A DNA stretch of 64,000 bases from Aplectana chamaeleonis (lineage: Eukaryota; Nematoda; Chromadorea; Rhabditida; Cosmocercidae). Under the pieces are notes generated by a model that was given only the letters and a program-made list of their open reading frames with translations, had not been told where the DNA came from and ran no database searches. The stretch is from NCBI GenBank assembly GCA_029168955.1, contig JAPDOI010000434.1, positions 527,992-591,991 of the forward strand, in the 5' to 3' direction. Made by a program: the position numbers and the translations under genes. Numbering within the stretch: the stretch's first letter is position 1; each line of letters opens with the position of its first letter. Shown in pieces: positions 37,801 through 49,800 of this stretch.

Positions 37801-40800
37801 ACATTCGACCTCTGGCTTCCGTCTTTTGCAGGCGGATTTTCTGAATCACAGATCTCACTCATGACTACTTCTACCAAGTATGAGCTATGTGACATGAATG
37901 GAACTCACTCGACGAGCTGCCATTTTGTTCATAATCGCATACTGAAATTAGTAGGTTATTGATAGAGAAGGCTTTGGAAAAACAGGAAAGTTCTGCTTCT
38001 CTAGAAACAATACTAGCTCCATCTTGTGCTATAAACTTGAGATTTCGTGGAAAGCGATCACCAAAAATTAGCACCACATAGGTGTGCTTTGATGGAAAAT
38101 CCTTCGCACCACACTGGCAATTTTCCTGAACCTTTTTTTTATCTTTCTGGGTATCTTTGGTTATCTTTTTTGGCTCACTTACGGTATTCCATGCAATCAC
38201 GGGCGTAGCGATTTATGATCTCTTTCAAGTTTATTACAAATCCAATGGTGAAGCCAAAAGCTTATCCAAGTAGGTTTTACGCTGTTGCGGTTTCTATTGA
38301 ATTTGCAAAACGCAAACGCTTCTCAAGTCTGGGATACCAGCAAAGGGTGCAGTATTTCGAACTTCGGCAGTATCGAGCCGCCGAGCTGCTTGTCTATTGT
38401 GAACAGTGCAATAACCAAAAGCGTAACGGTGGAGAAAATGCAACACGAAGGCTCGCCACTGGCCGAGTTCAAAATGCAGAGGTCTTGACGGGATTCTTAT
38501 ACCTTGAACGACGAGTTACCGACGATCTGAGGAAATCGTTTGCAGTATGTTTCTCATAGCAGTTATATAATGAATGACCATTGTTGGCACAAATATTTTG
38601 ATCCATTGAAAGTATAGTTGTACACGAACGAAAATTTTTTCAAATTTCTTCGTTCGAAATTTCGTCGAACGGAATTTTTTCAAATTTCGTTCGTTCGAAA
38701 TTGTTTCGAACGAAATTTTTTCTATTTTCGTTCGTTCGAAAATATTTCGAACAAAAAATTTTCGATTTTCGTTCGTTCGACATTTTTTTCGGAATTGTAC
38801 AACTATAATTGAAAGGATAGGCTCACTGCTATAGATCGTCACTCGCGGTCGAAACGCTGCTGGGTGATGATGTCGCGCATGCCACCCGGGTCGCCCAAAA
38901 GATCCACCGTGGCCGTATTTTTGAAACTATGGGAGCCTCCCGGGAGGGTTAAAAGGCCGCCAACCCCATACATCGGCTAATTCTAAAAACCTCCCCCTCC
39001 AGTAGCTTCATTAATACGGCCAGGGGTGCTGTTGATCTGTTAGACGAGAATTGCGCTGAAAGCAGCGCTGTGTCTTGGGACTTATTATAGCTTGGACAGC
39101 AACTCCTATTAATAAATGCAATAACGCCTTTTGGATGTTTAGTGTCAAGAAGAATCCGAACTATTGCAAAGAATAATCGTCTGCTCTCATGTTTTTTTTT
39201 TCGAGAACTTACCGATTGGTTGGTGATGGGTACAGGTTCGGCAAACGTTTCCGGTCGCGGAAGATACTGAAATGCATGGGATACAAAAAATAGAACAATT
39301 CAAAAAACTCTCAATTCTACAACAGTTTCTATGAGATTCTTTGCCTGGCTCAATTCGTGCCAGTCGGACTTGCTACTTAAACTTCTCACTCTCTACAGTA
39401 GAGTTTGTCAATCTTTGAGTCCACCTTGTCTTCTATTTATGGTACTACTATTTCACAATCAAAAAATGAAATACACCAATAACTTTCCATTTTCCTCATG
39501 ATCTTCTCACTCTCTGAGCTAACTCCAAAGTGTTTCTGCTATAAGTTAAATCAATACTTGGAAAAGGGTCTGTCCTGAGCAGAATCAAACGCACGCTCTT
39601 ATGCAAGCAACAGGATCGAGAGATAAACTTTACTTGCAGTGGTGAGCAAAGTTATCGAAATCCCTTTTTTCAGAGAACTCAGTTGAGGATGTCTTTTGGA
39701 TGGCACCCTGATGAAATATGCAATCTCGGATGAGATTTCATAGATCAAGGCGACTTGTGTGAAATTTTCGAAATATCCTTTGATATGAAAACACGTGTGG
39801 CAGAAGGCGCTGCTTTTGCTGCATACAGCCTTCGTATTGGGTCCGATCTTCGCACGAAGTCACCCAAACTTTCTATCCCTCCTGTGTCGGTAGATATGTA
39901 CCAAATTCCTTTAAGAAAATAAAGGCACTGACTGGACCCCCGCTAGTCACCTTTTAGGCCTGAAATGCACTGAACCCTCTATAGTTACGATGGCGCATCC
40001 GAATCTGGATTGTGGACGCCGAGTATTTTCTATGTCATTTCAGGATTATGAATCGCTTTTCCTCAACATGACCAGATACATAATGGAGCAGATAGCACCC
40101 AGTCCAAAACACTAGAAGGTCAAAGGTTTGGCGGATAACGGACGGTCTGTTTATCCCTGGAAGATACTTTTGATGTGTTAGCAACTACTCGGACAAACCA
40201 TCGCTCGGAACGAGACCGGAGAGCGACTCGATCGACGCTGTCTCTCGGAGCAATCTTCGATCCCATTTGGCACTGCGGTCGCTGTCCGGGCGATTTTCGA
40301 AATTTTCCCAACAGCTAATTTTCTACTAACTCCGCCTCTTCTCCAGAGGTGCTTGAGAGTCGCAGTTCACGGCAAGGAAAGCCCCGCCTCGGGCCGCTAC
40401 ATGGGCGTAACCTTCGCCAAGGTCTGCGGTGAGGAACCACCCTCCCTGCGGACCGCGGCGAAAACCGCCGCCAACCCCCCACCCGCCAGCTGTGGGATCC
40501 CCTATCCCTCAGCGGTCAAAAACATCCTGGCCTCCGGAAAGCGACTCGAAGTCACCTTCCAGGGCCGGCATCAAAATGCCGAATGAGGACTCGAGCGAGA
40601 TGAGGCACCTTTTATAGCGGCTAAGAGTGTGATTAACACATCAGGAAGTGATCATTCACTTTATCATGTTTTTTCATGTCTGCCACTGCACTACGCACCC
40701 TTCAGTGATCCACCGGATAATAGAAAAGGACTTAGGCTAGAAAACAAATAAAAATCGCACTGGAAGGATTCGGCGAGGCGAAAGAAGACGGAAACTTCCC

Positions 40801-43800
40801 GGGTGATCCGAAATCCCTGCCTGAGTAGTCACAGAAAGCGAAAAGACAAGGATAAGAAGCGAAAATCGATTGTGCAAGGGTCCCCGTGATTTCTCGGCTC
40901 GGCCAGCACACATTTCACAAAGCCCTGTACACTCCTTCTGGGGTCCCGCAAACTTTTTACGGCGTCTGACACATTCCCATCTGGGTCCCGCACATCTTTT
41001 ATGGCGTCTGACGCACTCCATCTTGCGTCTCGCACACTTACTACGGCATCCTGCGCACCCCACTGCGGTCCCGCATTCTAATTGCGGCGTCCAGGGCACT
41101 TCCACTAAGGTCCCACGAACTTTCCCCGGCGTCCTGCACACTCTCATTTGGGTCCCGTATACTTTATCCGGCGTGTGGCGCACCGCCAATTGGGTCCCGT
41201 ATACTTTTTCCGGGGTCCGGCGCACTTTCACTGGGGTCCCGCAGGTTATCACTCAGAGAACAACCGCGTCTCTCAATCTCTGGAGTTGGCACCGCTGTCG
41301 CCCCTCGGGCGACCAGACAGCGGCCGAGGCTGCAATTCGCACCGGACAAGGACCGCGGTGCCAGTTCGCCCCTAGGCCACTGTCCGGGCGATGACGTCAT
41401 AACTGGGAGGAGCAAGTCCCTCTCCGAGCGATGGTTTTCCTGAGTAAATGTATTAGGACTGTACAACTTCAAAATTGGAAAGATACCTGAGAAATAAAAG
41501 CTAAACTCTGGTACCGCCGTAGTGACCTGTTAATTTCGATTATCACAGCGCGGAGCGGTGGCTTTTTCGTCGGAACCTCCTTATCACTAGTTATATTTCA
41601 CCGAGGCCCACCGCTCCGCTGCTGGTATTGATCGAAATCAACAGGTCACTACGGCGGTACCAGAGTTTATATATCCTCTGGTTCGGAGTCAACTTTCCTC
41701 TGTTCCTTCGCGCGCTTGTGCGGAGTGAGGGTGTAGACAGCAGGAAAGTGTGGGGAAAAAGAGACTCAGCATATGCGCGCAGACGCACGCGGTGGTCGGG
41801 AATAAACTTCACTCCGAAACAGTGGATATGTACTCGTCATGGGTCTCGGATCTAACGCGCCGCATCGGACAGCGTGGAGTCGGGCAACCATTCGACGGAG
41901 TCGGGATCTTCCTGTGTAGAGATGGTGGGTAGTTCAATGAGCTAATCAATGTTCTTCACTTGTGAGAGGGGTAATAAAATGTCCGTCACTCCTCACCGAT
42001 CAGCAAGTCGAGACTTTTCTTGAGCGAATAGCGCACGCACTTAAAGAACGCGAGTGCCTTTCTGAAAAGTAAAAGAATGAAATTTCTTGATCATGGATTG
42101 TGCCCTCTTATGAAAAGTTGAGGAACCTTGGTAATCTACATGTATGACAATCCACGAAGTATGTTCTCCACTCGCAGAGGTCAGTCGATTATCATGTGAA
42201 TATTTTTTCTTCACAAATGGAGTTGCTACCAATTTAACTCTGTCATAGGAGAAGACGTTAATCAGTGAACGTGTTGTAGAATAACGAAGTTTTTCACATA
42301 AAGAAATGAATCACAGCTGAGTGATAGATAAAAAAAAACAAACCAGTCTCTCCCGATACACTCCACTCCAAAGAGCGTCATCCATCTGAATATCGGCTGC
42401 ATTCTGACCGATTGGGCGTGACATTGTCCGAATATAGTGCTACAAAATTCTCTGTCAAAAATGTGATTAGAGAGGCTTCACATATTTATTTGTTTATTTG
42501 ACAATAAGATTTTTTTAAAAGGACTCGCGTGAACAAAACCATTCATTGTATTTTCTTGCAAATAAATATGACTGATCTTAACCCATTCACGACCGCGTGT
42601 CCCACCGGTGGGACACGCGTTGACTACCACTTCGGACCGCGTGTCCCACCGGTGGGACACTGTTTTCAAAAATCGATTTCTCCACCGCATGAAGGAATTT
42701 CTAAACCTACTTATGGTCAATGTATTCACCTAATCTAGAGTCGACTACAAACTTCGTGGTCCGCTGGCAGCTTCATCACTACAATATATCTGACCCTTCG
42801 AATGCAGCAAGATCGAAAACCGCAATTATGAGTACAGATCGCATTTTTACAGGGAATTAGTGGCGAACTTTTTCGTTTTTCCACTACTCGAGGAACAATC
42901 CCTACTTCTAAGAGTGGTCCGGTCGTATAACACTATTTAATATATCACAGAATTATGATTACTGATACTACGCACCATTCCCGCGTAGAGAATCGGCTTT
43001 TCTTTCGCCCATATTTTGTTCACAGAAAATATTTTATTCAAAGATCACCAATGTTGAGATCGTTAGGGCCTTTTTTTGAAAGTCCTGCTTGGTTACGGTT
43101 GGTGTACCGTCGTAGGCCGGGGCTCCAACTTCGGTGAAAACTACTTTGGAGAGGAGCGGACGAGAAAAATGGTGACGTGCCAGAGCAGGAAACGAGTGAA
43201 AACTTATAAAACGGTTATTACATTAATCATTCCTTATCAATTCGTAATAATAGAACTATTTCCTACGTCTGATTGTAAAAAACAAATATGCTTTTCACAA
43301 AAGAAATCTCTTCCTGGAAGGCGCCGCACCCGAGGGGTGAGGGGGTGGCCTAGAAAAAAATGGCGAAGATCTAAAAAAAAGTCATTTCCATCAGCATTAC
43401 CAGTCAATATGAAAATTGAGGAGTATTTTCTCCGTCTAGGTGTCAAAAAGAATTCTAGAAATGTTTACTACAAAAAAACTCGCGTCAGAATGCGGAGAGC
43501 GAGGGAGTAGCGAAAGCAAAAAATAGTGCAAATCTGAAAAATATCATTTCACTAAGCATTTCCTGTTAATTGAAGAACAGAAGAGTGCCTATCATGGTAA
43601 TCTACGATAATTAATATTTCAAACCGCTAGAATTCAACGAACTCACGTGATTTTGTGGATGGTCTAACTACACAGTTGAAAATTTAGGAGGCCATTTCTA
43701 TGGAAGGAAGGAGTTATGGAAGCTGAAACTTTGGCATCATGATTTTGACGTCGAAAGTCGCACGATAAACAAAAAAAAACAAAAATCGATTTTTTGGTGG

Positions 43801-46800
43801 CGTGCCATTCGAGCAAAAGTGGCCCACCGGTGGGACACTGTATACGGTGACGCAATATTGCACGCGGTCCGAACGTGCAGCCACCCAAAATTAGGCGTGG
43901 TCGTGAATGGGTTAAAGGCACAATTCGCGATAAACTTCATCCTCGGATTTTTCATGACAAACGCTTCTCGTGGCTCTCAGAAGCAGAACAGCGTCGAAGA
44001 AACGGGACGAAAAGCTACCCAGGAGCCGCAAAACGGCTTAGAAAAGTGGGCAAACCCCGCCGCTGTGGGCAAGTCCCGCCCCTTTCCGCCCCTCGACGTG
44101 AACAAAGGAACACTCGAAATCGTGAGTTGAGCGATTGTTTCCGATCAAAAGCCCCGTTCTTCCCTTCAGTCTCAACTTCACTCTTTACTCAGGTCAGTTT
44201 GCATACATTGGCCGCAAAAGACGGAAGTTACAAGCCTCGGACAACTCGTCCACCATGCTTCCTAGCTCAATTCTTGAGGGACCATAACTCCATTCCCAGA
44301 AGGTCTTGTACGATTCCAGAAGCATCATTGGAATCAGAGTGGGACCGGTTTCAAGATAGGCAAAAAAACAGAAATGCGATTTTTATCGCGAACAGTGCCT
44401 TTAACTAATTTCACAGTGTGTAACCAGAGATGGCAGGATTTCTATCGGAGAAACGCGAAACTTGGATAACCTGCACTTTGTCCTCGACATCGGCCATATT
44501 CTGCACATGAACCATGTAACCTCGGTTAGTGCAAGCCATTGCCTTGACCTGTTCGAAGTCGATAGCTTCTTCGCCAATAAGGAATGAGAAAAATCGCACC
44601 TGAACTGGGCTTTTCCAGAGAAACACAAAAGTATTAGCAAGAACTACACACAAGTTGGGCAACCCTTTGGTTGGCTGAATTTGAAAACCATCAACCAGGA
44701 CTCACCAAACTTAGAGGCACAGTCCAAGCTCAGGAACAAAATCTGAGATTTCTACGTAATTGTGAAGTAGACCCTGTATAACACCTGCCAAGTGCGAGCT
44801 CTCAAATCCTCCGAATAAGCGAGATATAGGAGGAAGCCACCCTGGGGCTCCCACCTTGAGAAACCACTTTGGCACGCCCCTTTTACAATCTTTCGTGCTC
44901 AGTAATGGCGAGATGAGCAATGGTTTTCGATCAATAGCCCTGTTCTTACTTTCACTTTAAGTCTCTTTCTTTATTCAGGTTAGCTCGCATACACGACGGA
45001 AGGTACAAGTCCCGTACAATTCGTGCACCACGGTTCCGCAGCTCAGTTTTTGAGGGGCCATGACTCCGTTCCCAGGTGTCTTGTACGATCCGAGAGACAT
45101 CATTGGAATCAGCGTGGAACCGTTTTCAAGATAGACAGAAAAACAGGAAAACGATCTTGAGGTTGGACTGTGCCTTTAAGGTTCAACAACGGCTTTATCT
45201 AATACGTTCAAATGAACGCGGTAATAATAAAAAACCTAGCAGTGAAAGGAAAACCAGGAGTGATGCATCAACAGAACAAGGAAAAGTTAGATCTAACGTT
45301 AAGGAATGAGTGAACGACTCAACACTATTCCCATATTAGTCGCCGACTTACTCGGATGCAGTGGATCTGTTACTGACAGATTCGGATTTACCGACATACA
45401 GAAACACGATGTACATACATATCCCGTCACAAAAAGTCCCTGTTACTCATGGAGCCTCTCTTCACCATAAGGCTTAGCTACATATTCATATCCTATTGAG
45501 TCATCGCTGGCACCTTCGTTGATAGTATCGTCCTTTTCATAAGCCGTAGCACTGATTTAAGATCTAAATTTTTATTCCTTATCCTGTTTTGAAACTACTA
45601 AAAAAGTACTACTAAAATAGGTGTACTTCTAATAGGAAGGATACGGCATGCATGTTTTATGCTCTAGACAGCTCCCATCTGCGGTTGAAGCACTGCACTT
45701 CTTCGCAATTTGGGAATATCGACTCAGAACATAGAACTTTGTTTTTTGACCTACACCCATTCGCCCATTATGCCAGATGAAGCATGCTAGGAAGACTTGG
45801 AGGATGACCCCCAACACTTCGTTCACCTTCTTGTTTTTATTGTACAAGTCGAAGATCTCTTTGTAGACGTTTGGAGCTCCATCCGTGATGAGCATGATGA
45901 CGTTTTCACAACCTTGGTCGGATCGTCCGTGGTGCGAACCGATCTGGAATGTATCAGCACTTATTTTTCAGTGAGGAGGAGAGTCTGATTGTAGAACACA
46001 CATCATTCCAGTGCCTCGAAGAAAATGATGACGATGAAGATAGGAAAGACAACACGACAGTAGCACGAGGACACGACAAGGAAAGAGAAACTCGTGCTAG
46101 GCTACGCTTACACAGAAAGCCAGACTCATGCGGGTACACGAGGTGAGTTTGTGGTTGTGATAGTGACTGCAGGGAAAGTCCGGAAGTAGTTCAACTATCG
46201 CGAAGTTGTTTGATCCTCGTGGAGCCATTATAGCCAAACGATGGGCAGTTGTAGGATTGAAGTTTCCATCAAGAATGAGGCCAATACAGCCGGTTTGCCA
46301 GATTGCAAGCTGCGTAACTTTCTCGCGTATTAGCGCCCTTTTCTGAAATCTCCCTTAGAAATCCAAATTTTTCGAATCTGGAAAATAATTCAGGATACTG
46401 ACGAGACGGGTTACTCAGAGCTATTATAATTGCTAGAGTTGAAGCTCTAACAAGAAAGCGCGCGCGGAAATTTTCGGTTTGCCATATAGTATGCAAAGAC
46501 AGTATGTACATATGCGGTTGCAAAGCACTATGTGTTTTGTACAACGATCTGGAAATGAAAGCTTTTGCTTTTCGTTAAAAATTTAACTCTAGCACGCATG
46601 CAACCGTTGATTAGCTCTCCCCACCAAAAATATAAATCTGTCTTAGAATTCCAAAAAAAATAGAATTTACAGCGAATCATTAAAAAGTGCGCTGAAAAGG
46701 CGAGAAAGCGCTTCTGTACGCATTCTGACCAAAACCTACGAGCTGTATTGCAATTCTGAATGCGGTCCTACTCAGCAGAACTCTATCCACTCTGCCAACG

Positions 46801-49800
46801 CGTAGCTAGATGCCTCTGAGGGCGCGGCCTGTAACGCCATCCCATTCCATGTAGCGAGAATTTACGGGTTTTAGCTACGATAGCTAAAACCCGCATATTC
46901 TTGTGTCGACGGTACAAGGGTGCAAATTCTACGCGTATTCTACGTAAAAACGAAGGCTAAATTCGATACATTAATCTCTCTGACGCTAAACCCGTATAAT
47001 CTCGCTATAATTTTGTAGCGAGAATCTACGGATTTCGCGACAGCCTAAGTTGAAGTGCAATCTTAAACCCGCGCTGGCTACGCGGAACGCAGGGATGCCG
47101 TTCAAACAGTGTTGGCCCAGTCATCTCACTGAGTGATTACTCGACACTCTGTGGCTTGCCTTGGAGGGTGACCACGTGTCGCTCACTGGGACATCATAAT
47201 GAAGATAATTTTCACCATTGGGATGCGGCAGGCCGTGGGGAAGAAACGGCGATGCTGTCGATCGCAGGTGGAATCGTCTTTCTAGTACGGATCAGGACTG
47301 GGTGGGTCGATCGACCGAGTGCTGTAACGAGATAGCGTAGAATACGCGGGTGCCGTAGCGAGAATTTACGTAGAATATGCGGACGCTGTAGCTAAAATTT
47401 CATCAACTGAGGCTAAACTTTGCGTAATTTACGTAAAATCTCGGGTCAAAATTAGACTAGATGCCTCCGAAACCTTAGGCATCTCCGGTTTCCGTGTGAG
47501 GCATCTAGCTACGCGCTGGCAGAGCAAGACGAAAAGAAGATTGTCATCCAACTCCAGCGACAGATAAGAAAAATCGGAAAGTGGGGGGAAAGTTACAAAC
47601 TTTGAGCAGAGGGTAATACGTAACCTCATTTTTATACGCTTTTTCCTTTTTTCTCGGTATTTTTTGTTTTGTTGGTCAAATTGTTTTCGAGTCTTTGAAA
47701 ACGCATTCCTTTTTCTCTTCAATGTTCCTCATCGCTTCATTCAAAAGTCAATCACTTTGGAAAAAAATTCTAATTTGTAGTGCGGTCTCCGTACCGTTCT
47801 TAACGTATTAAATGGTTTGGTCACATTTTCACCTTTCCCAAGCTTGGGTTGGATAGGTCTACCTGGACTTAGTGAATCACATCTAGAAGTTTTGTGAGCT
47901 AAACTGTGACACCGCCGCAGTGGGCTACGCCGTTGAGCCTCACCGGCTGCGTTCTTTCGCGCCGCGTGCTTACATACTTCTGCTAAATAGCCTGTGATAG
48001 GATGAAAATTTTATTTCGGATGCACTCTGCGACTATTTCTAGTATGCTTTAGCTTCTGATTATTTATCAGTCGGTGAGGCTCGATCGCGAAGCCCACTAA
48101 TATGGGGGGGGGGTCAGTGTGTGTGAGCCGCTGTTTTTGGAGAAAATGGTCTTTGAGTAGACAAATACGGTATTCGCAGCATGATCATCCCTAAAAATAC
48201 GGATACTTCTATGGTACGACTCGTGCACTGAAGAAAGCGCAAACGATGGACTGAAAATGGACACTTTTCTGATTAGGATGAAATTTGTGTTTCTCATTTC
48301 GAGGCTAGGGTAATTCAATGCAGAGGTTTTTTTTTGCCGATTTCGCACGTTTCCTGAGAATACCGGTGGCCTGCGCTCCGAATTATGTAGCAAGAAACCT
48401 CGAAAATGAAATTCTGCCCGGGGATGGTAGGAAACTATCCGAATCCTCAACCTCACACTCACTTTAAAGCGTCACTAAACTAGCACATTAAGCTTCCAAC
48501 GGCTAGATGTAGAGAGGGTTTTCGGTGTCCAGGGAACTCAAAAAATAACCCTGCACACAAAATCGTGATGTGAGGTCGAGCTAATGTTGACATTATTCGG
48601 CCCCTACGGGGTGGCCTTCCCCTTCCTGTCACGTCAATGAGAGATCAACCTCTTAAACAGTGTTAGAGAATGACGAAGCACTGCGTGGTTTAGGAGGGCG
48701 CAAACGACGAAATCGTTATCACGAAATTCCTCTCCGAGTAGAGTTTCCCCGCAATCATAGTTTACGAACGGGGAAGAGGCAGGTATGATACCGCGCGCTG
48801 CGAGGGAACAATCTGTCTTCTCCCCATAGCACGTTGTCAGCTGTGACAGTGATAACAATGCAATCATTGCATTGTTTGATATTGATCAAATGCCCCTGTA
48901 GTTGCCTCAGCATCCCCCAGCCCTCCCCTGAAAAATTTAAGAGGGATGGCTTCTTTGATTCGACTTTCTATTTCAAAGTTCAAATGTTGAATGTTTAAGT
49001 TTTTTTCATTTGTTGGGTTAGCATCACTACAATTATTTCATGTGATTTTCAAACGTTTTTATGTCATATAAGCATTTATATTTTCAATGTTAAATATTAT
49101 GCTGCAATTTTTTGCTTTATTCTGTAAAACTCCTTTTCACCTTGTTTTTTTGAATTTACTTTTTGAGATTTTTAACAGGATTTTTGAATGCGCCGCTCAA
49201 TTTTGACCGTTTTTAAAAGAGAAAAACAGCTGACTGCCGCTGTCTTTACTCGCGATGTTCATCTATAATTTTCCTTTCGTGCACCGCTGTGGTGAGTTCT
49301 TTTCATGAGAAAATGTTTTTCAAAATTATTTGTAAGAGTTTGACAGTCGTGGAAAACAGGCTCATTCTCGCTCCTGACTATTAAACTCTTATTAATGATT
49401 ATTGAAAACGTTTTTTCATGAATATAAATAACCTTAATAATGCAGAAAGGAGATAAAATATGTAGATGATTACATCGAGTAGACAAAGCTGCAATCAGGT
49501 GCAATATTATCCCTTGAAAGTGTGTTCCAAATCTTATCTGAAACGCGTTTTCAGAAAGTGAAACCAATAACGAACTGAAAATAAATTCCACCACAGAGAA
49601 AAAGAGAAAAATAAATTTGAAGGTCAGAATAACAAAATAAAAAGCAAAATACTCGAGCGACATCAAGGTCGTATAAAACCACATAAAGTGGTTTTATACG
49701 ATGATCAAAACTTCAATGAATCGGAACATAAAATTTAACAATCACAATATATCAAATAAAACAATAGCCATTAGCCTCACACTTCTCAAGAGCCGCGGAA

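Noticed and set aside
37871..38200. 109-codon minus ORF as part of the channel gene
   Set aside because: No similarity in that frame; only the 33-bp exon 37909-37941 in another frame fits phase and splice signals.
38516..38842. Phe/Arg/Asn-rich 108-codon minus ORF
   Set aside because: It is the translation of the TTCGTTCGAAA minisatellite.
40737..41394. 171- and 174-codon ORFs
   Set aside because: They read through the inverted satellite block and TIR sequence.
41862..41919. Possible unc-36 exon ([18 protein letters not shown])
   Set aside because: It has a good acceptor, but its end phase (1) does not fit the next exons, whereas the 39213-39266 exon fits in phase and in sequence.
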